A program made the translations under genes and the position numbers. Below the pieces are notes generated by a model. The model ran no database searches, was not told the origin of the DNA, and saw only the letters and a list, made by a program, of their open reading frames with translations. From Paracoccaceae bacterium (GTDB taxonomy: Bacteria > Pseudomonadota > Alphaproteobacteria > Rhodobacterales > Rhodobacteraceae), in the NCBI GenBank assembly GCA_029862205.1, contig JAOTXT010000006.1, positions 40,207 to 104,206 on the forward strand: a stretch of DNA of 64,000 nt, given 5' to 3'. Shown piece by piece: positions 42,868 to 50,967 of the stretch (positions within the stretch are counted from its first letter, which is position 1; the number at the start of each line of letters is the position of its first letter).

Positions 42868-44010
42868 ATGCGGTTCGCGCTCTACGCCCTGATCGCCGGC
42901 CTCACCGGCACCGCGCTTTATTTCGGCCTGACAGCGCCAATCGTCGCGCCGAATGCGCGCAATTTCGACACCTCGGCGGGTGAGGTCGCGGTGGCGAAAA
43001 TCGCCGGGCCCCTAGCGCACCCCTGGGCGATCACCTTCCTGCCGGACAAGACCATGCTGGTGACCGAGCGCGGTGGACGGCTGGTCCAAATCACGCCTGA
43101 GGGCCAGATAGCGGAGGTCGCAGGGGTTCCCGAGGTACGCGCCGGCGGCCAGGGTGGGCTGCTGGATATGGTCGCGGCGCGCGACTTCGCCGAGACCCGC
43201 GAGATCTTCCTGACCTATTCCGAGCCGGACGATCAGTACAGCCACACCGCGGTAGCAGTCGCCCGGCTCGACGACGACGCGCGCACGCTTAAGGACGTTA
43301 GGGTGATCTTCCGCCAGTCCCCCGGAGGCACGGCCTCGATCCATTTCGGATCGCGGGTGGTCGAGGCGCCAGACGGCACACTATGGGTGACGCTGGGCGA
43401 GCGTGGATCGAAGACCCATGCGCAGAGCCCCGCAAACCACCTAGGCAAAATCGTTCGGATCAACCGTGACGGCTCGGTCCCCACCGACAACCCGTTCGTC
43501 GGCGGAATCGAGCTGGACGAGATCTGGTCAATTGGCCACCGGAACCCGCAGGGCGCGGCGCTCGACCCCGAGACGGGCATGCTCTGGACGGTCGAGCATG
43601 GCGCCAAGGGCGGCGACGAGATCAACAAGCCAGCGGCCGGTAAGAACTATGGCTGGCCGATCATCTCGTATGGGGTGAACTACGACGGATCGAAGATCGG
43701 CGAAGGCGCCCAGAAGCCAGGCCTGGAGCAGCCGGTCTTCTACTGGGACCCCTCGATCGCGCCCTCGGGCCTGATGATCTATTCCGGCCGTCTGTGGCCC
43801 GATTGGAAGGGCGATCTGTTCGTCGGCGCGCTCAAGTTCCAGCTGATGAGCCGGCTCGACCGCAAGGGCGACGAGATCACCGGCGAGGAGCGGCTGTTCG
43901 AGGATGTATATGGCCGCATCCGCGACATCCGCGAGGGCCCGGAAGGCGCCATCTGGTTCGTCACCGATCACCGCGATGGCGGGCTGTTCCGGATTTTGCC
44001 TGCTAATTAG
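42868..44010 (+). CDS. PQQ-dependent sugar dehydrogenase-like protein
   Basis: 380 residues from the ATG at 42868, with GGGAG upstream. A TTG at 42841 is in frame but lacks support. The first 20-25 residues form a signal or anchor (RFALYALIAGLTGTALYFGL). The six-bladed beta-propeller of Gdh-B-type enzymes is shown by LAHPWAITFLPDKTMLVTERGGRL, the IHFGSRVVEAPDGTLWVTLGERG segment, WSIGHRNPQGAALDPETGMLWTVEHGAKGGDEIN and SGLMIYSG. It probably oxidises aldoses in the periplasm with PQQ. No PQQ synthesis genes are in the window. Confidence 0.88.
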   Translation: MRFALYALIAGLTGTALYFGLTAPIVAPNARNFDTSAGEVAVAKIAGPLAHPWAITFLPDKTMLVTERGGRLVQITPEGQIAEVAGVPEVRAGGQGGLLDMVAARDFAETREIFLTYSEPDDQYSHTAVAVARLDDDARTLKDVRVIFRQSPGGTASIHFGSRVVEAPDGTLWVTLGERGSKTHAQSPANHLGKIVRINRDGSVPTDNPFVGGIELDEIWSIGHRNPQGAALDPETGMLWTVEHGAKGGDEINKPAAGKNYGWPIISYGVNYDGSKIGEGAQKPGLEQPVFYWDPSIAPSGLMIYSGRLWPDWKGDLFVGALKFQLMSRLDRKGDEITGEERLFEDVYGRIRDIREGPEGAIWFVTDHRDGGLFRILPAN

Positions 44011-44048
44011 CGCTTGCGGACGTTGCACGCCACGCTAGCCTGCCCGCC

Positions 44049-45149
44049 ATGAAACCGCCTCTCACCCCGCTCGTTGCCAGCCTGCCCGCGACCGTCCCCT
44101 TCGTCGGCCCCGAGAAGCAGGAGCGTGACCGCGGCCGCCCCTTCGCCGCCCGGATCGGCGCCAATGAAAGCGTCTTCGGCCCCTCGCCAAAGGCCGTCGA
44201 GGCGATGCGCCAGGCGGCGCCCGAGATGTGGATGTATTGCGACCCCAACAACCACGACCTGCGCCAAGCGCTGGCGGCCCATCACGGCATCGCGCCCGAG
44301 ACCATCGTGATCGGCGAGGGGATTGACGGCCTTCTGGGCTACACCGTGCGGCTTTTCATCGAACCTGGCCAGACGGTGGTGACCTCGGCCGGCGCCTATC
44401 CGACCTTCAACTACCATGTGGCGGGCTTCGGCGGCAAACTGGTTACTGTGACCTACCGGGACGATGCCGAGGATCCGGACGCGCTGGCGGAAGCGGCGCA
44501 CCGGACCGGCGCACGCCTGGTCTACATCGCCAACCCAGACAATCCGATGGGCACCTGGCACGATGCCACCCGGATCAGCCGGCTGATCGAGGCGATGCCC
44601 GAGGGCTGTATCCTCTGCCTCGACGAGGCCTATATCGAGTTCGCGCCCGAAAGCGCAGCGCCTGACTGGGACACGGACGACCCGCGCGTGATCCGCTTCC
44701 GCACTTTCTCGAAGGCCCACGGTATGGCCGGGCTCAGGATCGGCTATCTGGTGGCCGCGCCCGAAACCGCGGCAGCCTTCGACCGCATCCGCAACCATTT
44801 CGGGGTGACCCGGATGGCGCAGGTGGCGGCGTTGGCCGCGCTAGAAGACACGGACCATATGGCCTCGGTTCAAGCATCGGTGGCACGCGCCCGCGACCGG
44901 ATAGCGGAGATCGCCTCGGACAACGGCCTGGCAGCCCTGCCCTCGGCGACGAATTTCGTGACCATCGATTGCGGTCGCGACGGCGACTATGCGCGTCGGG
45001 TCCTCGCCGAACTCCTCGAGCGCGACATTTTCGTGCGGATGCCGGGCATCGCGCCCCTCGATCGCTGCATCCGCGTCAGCGCCGGGACCGGTGCTGACCT
45101 TCTGCTTCTGGCAAAGGCCTTGCCCGATGCCTTGGCCGCCGCCGGCTAG
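44049..45149 (+). CDS. pyridoxal phosphate-dependent aminotransferase (HisC-like)
   Basis: 366 residues. Class I/II aminotransferase fold with the histidinol-phosphate aminotransferase-type pattern ANESVFGPSPKAVEAM and GEGIDGLL near residue 85. YIANPDNPMG is near 160, ILCLDEAYIEF near 190, and the PLP Lys is in TFSKAHGMAGLRIGYLVA near 220. HisC proteins convert imidazole-acetol phosphate to histidinol phosphate. No other his genes lie nearby, so this is probably a second HisC-like enzyme acting on another amino acid. Confidence 0.85.
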   Translation: MKPPLTPLVASLPATVPFVGPEKQERDRGRPFAARIGANESVFGPSPKAVEAMRQAAPEMWMYCDPNNHDLRQALAAHHGIAPETIVIGEGIDGLLGYTVRLFIEPGQTVVTSAGAYPTFNYHVAGFGGKLVTVTYRDDAEDPDALAEAAHRTGARLVYIANPDNPMGTWHDATRISRLIEAMPEGCILCLDEAYIEFAPESAAPDWDTDDPRVIRFRTFSKAHGMAGLRIGYLVAAPETAAAFDRIRNHFGVTRMAQVAALAALEDTDHMASVQASVARARDRIAEIASDNGLAALPSATNFVTIDCGRDGDYARRVLAELLERDIFVRMPGIAPLDRCIRVSAGTGADLLLLAKALPDALAAAG

Positions 45150-45310
45150 CCAGGCGCGGCAAACCAAATTCCCAGTTTGGGGCAGCATGTCCCAAATAGA
45201 TTACCTCAAATTCGACGATTATCATTTCCTGACAGGTCGTTAACTGTCCTTTCCACGCTGATTCTGGCCCACTCCACTCATGGGTTGCTTGAGTGTGTGG
45301 AGGTTTTTCC
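45150..45310. promoter_or_regulatory. 161-base gap, promoter region of the LpxR-like gene
   Basis: It is comparatively A+T-rich. A small dyad CCAAA at 45164-45168 with TTTGG at 45176-45180 follows the aminotransferase stop and may be a weak terminator. The ribosome site GGAGG at 45299-45303 serves the next gene. No small gene was seen. Confidence 0.4.
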
Positions 45311-46354
45311 ATGTGTTTGCGTATGGCCACGGTAAGCGTTGCGTTTGCGGCCACTTTGTTTCAATCGCCCGTCCATGCGGGCGGGTTCGGTGCCCTGGAT
45401 GGGTGGGATTGGCTGGCCTCCAGCCGCGAAATCCAGGGCGCCACGCTGGTCTGGAACGACGGTCTGGGTGATGGCCAGGACCGTTGGAAGACCGGTGGCC
45501 TCTCGCAATCGGTCATCCTGCCGGAATCAAGCTTGGGCAGCGTGCACTGGATCGACGATCAAGCCTCGGCGCTGGAGGTCACTCTGCGTGCCCTGCTAAT
45601 GACCCCGGACAACACCGCCGCGGCGGTCGCCGACGGCGATGACCGGGCCTTCGCGCAATATGCGGGCGCCGGCGTCTTCCTGCGCACGTTCAGCCAGCCG
45701 GCGACCGCGCCGGGAGACTTCGGCATTCAGGGGCTGCTGATCCAAACGGACGACCGGGTCGGGATCGAACTCGGCTGGCAGGGCGACCCCCTGCCGCTGT
45801 TCGAGATTCAGGAGGCGTTTCACGGAATGACCGGCGCGGGTGGCGGCAGGGGCAATCCAGCGAATTCCATCGGCGGCGAACCGCTGGTCAATCTGGAAGC
45901 GCGCCGAACCTGGCGCCTGCTGGCCGAGGGCCCCGGCCGTGACGTGGAGTTCGCGCCCTTCCTTCAGACCTCGCTGGGAATGCGCGAAAATAGTCTGCGC
46001 GTGGGCGGCGACTTTTTCGTCGGATCGGCGCTGGAGGGGCGGATCTGGGGCAGCGACCCGGCAACCGGCGCGGCATTCTCGCAAGCATCAATGCCGCGTC
46101 CCGGAACCAATTGGACCCTCTTCGCGGGCGGCGATCTCGGCTACATCGCCTCGGACGCCTTCCTCGACGGCGGCGTCACCGCCGATGGGCCATCGGTCGA
46201 ACGCCGCGACCTGGTCGGCCGCGCCCGGGCCGGCATCTTGGTCGAACACGGCCGGGTAGGCCTCGGCTTCTCGCTCAATTGGCTCGGCCGCGAGTTTGAG
46301 AGCCAGCCCGAAGGCCAATTAGTGGGCGCCCTGCAGGTCCGGGTCCGGTTCTAG
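45311..46354 (+). CDS. lipid A deacylase LpxR-like outer membrane protein
   Basis: 347 residues from the ATG at 45311, seven bases after GGAGG. A signal peptide (CLRMATVSVAFAATLFQSPVHA) ends before GGFGALDG. The motif WNDGLGDGQDRWKTGGLSQSV resembles the LpxR/DUF2219 signature ND...DR..TxG, where Asn and Asp form the active site. Alternating strands and a C-terminal Phe (QVRVRF) indicate an outer-membrane beta-barrel. LpxR removes the 3'-acyl chains of lipid A. The fit is partial, since I cannot confirm all catalytic residues, so activity is an inference. Confidence 0.7.
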   Translation: MCLRMATVSVAFAATLFQSPVHAGGFGALDGWDWLASSREIQGATLVWNDGLGDGQDRWKTGGLSQSVILPESSLGSVHWIDDQASALEVTLRALLMTPDNTAAAVADGDDRAFAQYAGAGVFLRTFSQPATAPGDFGIQGLLIQTDDRVGIELGWQGDPLPLFEIQEAFHGMTGAGGGRGNPANSIGGEPLVNLEARRTWRLLAEGPGRDVEFAPFLQTSLGMRENSLRVGGDFFVGSALEGRIWGSDPATGAAFSQASMPRPGTNWTLFAGGDLGYIASDAFLDGGVTADGPSVERRDLVGRARAGILVEHGRVGLGFSLNWLGREFESQPEGQLVGALQVRVRF

Positions 46355-46371
46355 AAGCCATGTCCGATCCG

Positions 46372-46399
46372 GGGAGGGGCCGCCCCACCGACCCCTCCC
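46372..46399 (+). terminator. hairpin terminator candidate after the LpxR-like gene
   Basis: A perfect 8-bp stem GGGAGGGG (46372-46379) and CCCCTCCC (46392-46399) with a 12-base loop begins 17 bases after the stop codon. No run of T follows, so efficient intrinsic termination is uncertain. Its position between separately driven genes supports the call. Confidence 0.5.
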
Positions 46400-46467
46400 G
46401 CGTTGCGCCAATCGGAAGGCAGCGCTAGATTCCCGCCAGCGAGCGGCGAGGATCGTCCGAGGACACG

Positions 46468-47559
46468 ATGGCACATCCCTTAAGCGGCGCGGATATCGGC
46501 ACGCTGCGCCGTGTCATGGGCCAGGCGGACCGGATCGACCGGCGGGGCCGCGCGCTCGGCATCTGGGCCTCGGTCTTGGGCCGCCTGCCGTTCACGACTC
46601 TGGAATGCATCCTGGCCGGCCGCCACCTGCCCAAGGTCGAGGAGATGGCGCCGCCGATTTTCATCCTGGGCCATTGGCGCAGCGGCACGACGCACCTCTA
46701 CAACATCATGAGTCTCGGCGGCTTCGGCTATGTCTCACCGCTCGCCGCTGGCCTGCCCTGGGACATGTTCGGCCTGGCCCGTGTGCTGCGCCCCCTGTTG
46801 GAGCGCCAATTGCCCGAGGGCCGGTTCATCGACAACATCCCGGTCACGCCCACCAGCCCCCAGGAGGACGAGATCGCGATCGCGAATATGTCGCCGCTCT
46901 CGTTCTATCACGGCATCTATTTCCCCCGTGATTTCGACCGGCTGATCGACCGGGGCCTGTTTTTCGATGGCTGCTCGGCGGGCGAGATCGAAGGCTGGGA
47001 GCGGCGCTTCACCTACCTGATGCGCCGTTTGGCGCTGCACCAGGGCAAGCAGCCGTTGATCAAGAACCCGGTCTATACCGGCCGGCCGGCGCAGCTGCGG
47101 CGCTTATTCCCAGGCGCGAAATTCATCCATGTTCATAGAAATCCGGTGGATGTATTTGTTTCAATGCAGAATTTCTACTCAAAGCTCCTGGATGAAATGG
47201 CCTTGCAAGACGTGCCGGACAACCTGGATGTCGATGCGACGATCCTCCGGGTCTATGCGCGGATGATGGCCGCTTTCGAGGAGCAGACCCAGGGTTGGGG
47301 CGGCCCCGATTTCGTCGAACTGCCCTACGACCTTCTGGACCGTGAGCCGATGTCCGCGTTGGAGCAAATCTACGAAGGGCTTGCGCTGCCGGGCTTCGAC
47401 GAGGCGGCGCCCCGGTTCCAAGCCTATTTGGATTCGATCAGTGGCTTTCAGAAGAACATCTTCCGCCGGGACCAGGCGGCCCAGGACCTCGTGGACCGCC
47501 ATCTGGGCCACTGGGTCGAGAAATGGGGCTATCCGGCCCCGGCACGGGCCCAAGGATGA
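46468..47559 (+). CDS. sulfotransferase family protein
   Basis: 363 residues. The PAPS-binding motifs of the Sulfotransfer_3 family are IFILGHWRSGTTHLYNI (5'-phosphosulfate loop) near residue 65 and FIHVHRNPVDVFVSMQNFYSKL (3'-phosphate loop, Arg and Ser) near 215. The central PVTPTSPQEDEIAIANMSPLSFYHG and LIKNPVYTGRPAQLRRLFP blocks are usual in the bacterial lipid and small-molecule sulfotransferases. It would transfer sulfate from PAPS to a hydroxyl group of unknown acceptor. Its stop overlaps the next gene (ATGA), so the propeller protein is coupled. Confidence 0.87.
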   Translation: MAHPLSGADIGTLRRVMGQADRIDRRGRALGIWASVLGRLPFTTLECILAGRHLPKVEEMAPPIFILGHWRSGTTHLYNIMSLGGFGYVSPLAAGLPWDMFGLARVLRPLLERQLPEGRFIDNIPVTPTSPQEDEIAIANMSPLSFYHGIYFPRDFDRLIDRGLFFDGCSAGEIEGWERRFTYLMRRLALHQGKQPLIKNPVYTGRPAQLRRLFPGAKFIHVHRNPVDVFVSMQNFYSKLLDEMALQDVPDNLDVDATILRVYARMMAAFEEQTQGWGGPDFVELPYDLLDREPMSALEQIYEGLALPGFDEAAPRFQAYLDSISGFQKNIFRRDQAAQDLVDRHLGHWVEKWGYPAPARAQG

Positions 47560-48596
47560 GGCGGGGCATCCAATCCTTTCTCGTGGTCGCCGTGGTGGTT
47601 CTGCTGCCGCTCTTCTGGCTGTTCCGGCCGCCTACCGCCCTGCCCGCCCGGTTCGACCATGCCGATTGCCGCCGGATCGAACTGACCGACACCAATACCG
47701 GCCGCCCGCTGACCGGCGTCGAGGACATGGCGCTGATGTCTGACGGAGACCGCGTTATCCTGTCTGCGGCGGACCGCCTGGCGCTGGACCGGCACCCCCG
47801 TGATGCGCCGGAGGGGGGGATCTATCAGATCGCCCTTCCCCGGATCGCAGGTGGCGAAGCCTGGGCGACGCCGATCGTCTATCCGTCGCAGGTCGAGGGC
47901 GGCCTCTTCCCGCATGGCATCGCGCTGTCCGGTGATGGCGAACGGCTGGCCTTCGTCAACCGCCGGCGCGATGGCATTGTCACCATTCATGGCGGGCGGC
48001 TTGGGCCCGGCGGTCTCAACATCACCGCAACTCGGGATGACCTAGCGCTCTGCCGCGCCAACGACCTGGCCTTCACAGGCGAGGGTCCGATGAAGGTGCG
48101 CGTCACCCTCGACCGGGGCGATTGCGGGATTGCCTGGGATGACCTGAAGCCCAGTTCCACATCTGGCCGTGTGGTTGGCCTCGACCTCGCCCGGTTCGAA
48201 CCGGCGGAGGCGGAAATGGCGGGGCTCGCCTTCGCCAACGGGATCGCGGGCATGTATGTGGCCGAAACCCGGGCGTCGCGCCTGACCCACCGGCTCGACC
48301 GCCCGGTGACCCTTCCGGGCGGCCCCGACAACCTGACCTTCGATCCCTTCGGCAACCTGATCGTGGCGCTCCATCCCAGCCTGATGCGGGTTGCCGCCTA
48401 CCGGCACGGCTATCGCGACAACGCGCCTAGCCGGATCGTCCGGGTCGGCCAGGACCGGCAATTCGAGGTGCTGTTTGACGATCCCCTGGGCGAGCTTTTC
48501 TCCGGTGCCTCCGTCGCCGTCTATTCGGATGGGATGCTTTTGGCCGGATCGATCCGCGACCAGGGCGTGCTTCTGTGTCAGGGGGCGCCGCAGTGA
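47556..48596 (+). CDS. paraoxonase/SMP-30-like beta-propeller protein
   Basis: 346 residues from the ATG at 47556 overlapping the sulfotransferase stop. An N-terminal anchor (SFLVVAVVVLLPLFWLF) places it outside the inner membrane. Propeller blades are shown by GVEDMALMSDGDRVILSAADR, LFPHGIALSGDGERLAFVNRR, ANDLAF and DNLTFDPFGNLIVALHP. The PHGI and NDL motifs resemble those of paraoxonase and strictosidine synthase-like proteins, which bind calcium and hydrolyse lactones or esters. Activity is not assigned. The gene is coupled to the sulfotransferase and the epimerase. Confidence 0.72.
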   Translation: MRRGIQSFLVVAVVVLLPLFWLFRPPTALPARFDHADCRRIELTDTNTGRPLTGVEDMALMSDGDRVILSAADRLALDRHPRDAPEGGIYQIALPRIAGGEAWATPIVYPSQVEGGLFPHGIALSGDGERLAFVNRRRDGIVTIHGGRLGPGGLNITATRDDLALCRANDLAFTGEGPMKVRVTLDRGDCGIAWDDLKPSSTSGRVVGLDLARFEPAEAEMAGLAFANGIAGMYVAETRASRLTHRLDRPVTLPGGPDNLTFDPFGNLIVALHPSLMRVAAYRHGYRDNAPSRIVRVGQDRQFEVLFDDPLGELFSGASVAVYSDGMLLAGSIRDQGVLLCQGAPQ

Positions 48597-49555
48597 CGAC
48601 ACTCGTCACCGGCGCGGGAGGCTTCATTGGGGGCCATCTGGTCCGGGCGCTTGCCGAGCGTGGCGAGGCCGTGCGCGCCCTCGACCTCAGCTTCCCTGCG
48701 CCCCTGCCAGAACATGTCCGACGGATTGAAGCCTCGATCCTGGACCCTGAAGCCTTCTCGGCAGCGGCCAAGGGATGCGAGGCCGTGATCCATTGCGCGG
48801 CGATCGCCGATCTTTGGACGCCGCAACCGATCCTCTATCACCGGGTCAACATGCGCGGCACCTGCGAGGCACTGATCGCCGCGCGCATGGCCGGAGCCAG
48901 GATGGTGCACGTCTCCAGCTACACGACCCTGATCGGCGGGCCCGATCCCGGTGAAGTGACGCTGGACGAGACCGTCGAGTTGACGCCCTCGGACATGCTG
49001 GGGCGCTATCCCCGCTCAAAACGCGAGGCCGAGCTTGCCGTTCTCTCGGCCGCGCGGCTCGGCCAAGACGCCCTGATGGTCTTGCCCTCCGCACCGGTTG
49101 GGCCTGGGGATCACCGCCGCACCCCACCGACGCGCATGATCCAGGACCTGGCGCGCGGCAAGATCCCGGCCTTGCTCGATTGCCTTCTGAACCTGGTCGA
49201 TGTCCGGGCCTTGGCGGACGGCATCATCGCCGCCCGCGATCGGGGCGCGGCCGGAGAGCGCTATCTGCTGACTGGCGAGGACATCACCATGGCCGATCTG
49301 GCCCAGCGCGTAACTGAACGCACCGGCACCCCCGCGCCGAGGCGGCGGGTTCCCTATTGGCTGGCGCTCGTAGCGGCCCAGATCGAGGACCGGATCGCGC
49401 GCCTCACCAAGCACCGACCCGCCGCGCCGCTGACTGGCGTGCGCCTGGCCGGGCGTCGGGTACGGTTCGATAACGCGAAGGCACGGGCGGCGCTTGGCTT
49501 CGACCCTCCGCCGTTCGACGATGCCCTGTCGGCGGCCATCGCCGAGGCTCAATAG
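48593..49555 (+). CDS. NAD-dependent epimerase/dehydratase (HpnA-like)
   Basis: 320 residues from a GTG overlapping the propeller-protein stop. The N-terminus TLVTGAGGFIGGHLVRALAERGEAVRALD is the extended SDR cofactor motif. VIHCAAIADLW near residue 65, catalytic Ser in VHVSSYTTLIGG near 107 and YPRSKREAEL (Tyr and Lys) near 140 follow. The C-terminal part matches hopanoid-associated sugar epimerase (HpnA) types in length and layout. It faces HpnB-like glycosyltransferase and overlaps it by seven bases tail to tail. An HpnA assignment is tentative. Confidence 0.75.
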   Translation: MTTLVTGAGGFIGGHLVRALAERGEAVRALDLSFPAPLPEHVRRIEASILDPEAFSAAAKGCEAVIHCAAIADLWTPQPILYHRVNMRGTCEALIAARMAGARMVHVSSYTTLIGGPDPGEVTLDETVELTPSDMLGRYPRSKREAELAVLSAARLGQDALMVLPSAPVGPGDHRRTPPTRMIQDLARGKIPALLDCLLNLVDVRALADGIIAARDRGAAGERYLLTGEDITMADLAQRVTERTGTPAPRRRVPYWLALVAAQIEDRIARLTKHRPAAPLTGVRLAGRRVRFDNAKARAALGFDPPPFDDALSAAIAEAQ

Positions 49556-50694
49556 CTCCGCCCTTTCCATCGCCCGCCCTGCCCGCGCCAATGGGCGGTC
49601 GCCGAGCTGATCGTCATCGCCATATAAAACGCGGCGGCCAGCGGCAGGCCCAGCGCCTGCCAGGCGGGCTTGCCGTAGAGCCTGAGCGTCGGCAGATAGG
49701 CGAGGCCCGACAGCATCCAAGCGACCGCGCCCAGCGTCGCGGCCAGAGGATTCTGGTGCCATGGAAAGCCCAGGACCGCGATCGGACCCGCCAGATAGAT
49801 CAGCGCCATCCCCGCCACCGCGGCGCCCAGCATCGCCGCGGAATGGCCGAGTTGCGTGAACGCCGTGCGCGCAACCATGCGCCAGATCGCACCCAGCCGC
49901 CGGTTGTCACGCAGCGAGGTAACCTCATCGCCCGCGAGTCCGAGCCAGATCGCCCCGCCCTGCGCCTTGACCGCCGCAGCCAAGGCGCAGTCGTCGATCA
50001 AGGCGCCCCGCACCGCGCCGAACCCGCCGATACGATCCAGGACGTCGCGGCGGAGCATGATACAGCCACCCGCCGCCCCGGCCGTCGCGCGCGCCGGATC
50101 GTTCACCCAGGCGAACGGATAGAGCTTCTGGAAAAAGAACAAGAAGGCCGGGATCAGCAACCCGCCCCAGAACCCGCGCGCATCGAGCCGTGCCATCAGC
50201 GAGACAAGATGCCGGCCGCCGGACAGCATCACCTCGACCAACCCCGCGAGGGTGTCGGGTTTGTGGGCAATGTCCGCATCCGTCAGCAGGATCAGTTCGG
50301 CCCCCGGGGCCAGCCGGTCGAGCACCCGGTATCCGGTTTCCAGCGCCCATAGCTTGCCGGTCCAGCCCTTGGGCAGCGCGGGCGCGCTGACCACCCGGAT
50401 CGGGCGCGGCGAGAACCCCGCGACCCGCCGGGCGATACCGGCAGTGTCATCCGCCGATCCGTCATCGACCAGCACAACGGTCAAGGCACCCAGATATTCG
50501 CTGAACCCATGGCTCTCGAGCACCGGGCCGATGGTTTCGGCCTCATTGCGTGCAGGGATCAGCACGACCACTTCTGGCCAGGTCTCCGGGGCCGCCACGC
50601 CCGGTCCTAACCGCTGGTCCGCGCGCCAGAAACCACCCCGCGCCGTCAGCAGGAGGAGCCAGGCCAAAACCGCGATGGACACCAGTATCAACAT
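49549..50694 (-). CDS. hpnB: hopanoid-associated glycosyltransferase HpnB-like
   Basis: 381 residues from the ATG at 50694. The upstream extension to 50775 is unlike the family. An N-terminal helix LILVSIAVLAWLLLLTARGGFW is followed by the GT2 domain VVVLIPARNEAETIGPVLESHG, TVVLVDDGSADDTAGIARR, PLPKGWTGKLWALETG-like PALPKGWTGKLWALETG, and the DxD-like LLTDADIAHKP. Later elements include GALIDDCALAAAVKAQGG and C-terminal helices LGHSAAMLGAAVAGMALIYLAG and GLPLAAAFYMAMTISS. The GWTGKLWA segment is typical of HpnB. It glycosylates a lipid at the membrane, with no squalene-hopene cyclase in the window. Confidence 0.8.
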   Translation of the reverse strand: MLILVSIAVLAWLLLLTARGGFWRADQRLGPGVAAPETWPEVVVLIPARNEAETIGPVLESHGFSEYLGALTVVLVDDGSADDTAGIARRVAGFSPRPIRVVSAPALPKGWTGKLWALETGYRVLDRLAPGAELILLTDADIAHKPDTLAGLVEVMLSGGRHLVSLMARLDARGFWGGLLIPAFLFFFQKLYPFAWVNDPARATAGAAGGCIMLRRDVLDRIGGFGAVRGALIDDCALAAAVKAQGGAIWLGLAGDEVTSLRDNRRLGAIWRMVARTAFTQLGHSAAMLGAAVAGMALIYLAGPIAVLGFPWHQNPLAATLGAVAWMLSGLAYLPTLRLYGKPAWQALGLPLAAAFYMAMTISSATAHWRGQGGRWKGRSY

Positions 50695-50967
50695 CGCATC
50701 CGACCCTAGCGCGAAATCGCGCCGCCGCCATCCAGTCGCTGCCTTCCGATCCAATCGGGAACACGAATGCGGCATCTTTTCCTATTGGCGCGTCAAGCGC
50801 TTGCAGTGCTCCCAACCCAGGGATAGAGTTCGACCGCGCTACCACGATACGCGCTCACTGGAACGGGAATGACCGCCGCGACCGAGGTTGTAGAGGGATG
50901 ACCCCAGCCGATAGGTCGGGCACCGGAAACAGACCGCAGTGAAATCAACAAACTTGGAGGAAATTCC
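50695..50967. promoter_or_regulatory. divergent promoter region with palindromes upstream of TRAP genes
   Basis: The 273-base gap holds two perfect palindromic elements: GCGCGA-AA-TCGCGC at 50709-50722 and CAAGCGCTTG at 50794-50803. The second matches the core of many LacI/GalR-family operators (AAGCGCTT). The dctP ribosome site TGGAGGAAA is at 50955-50963. No regulator gene lies adjacent. No small gene was recognised. Confidence 0.5.

Noticed and set aside
50775..50800. Possible sigma54 promoter (TGGCGCG with TTGCA) upstream of dctP
   Set aside because: The GG and GC elements are not at the required 10-base spacing with a TTGC box.
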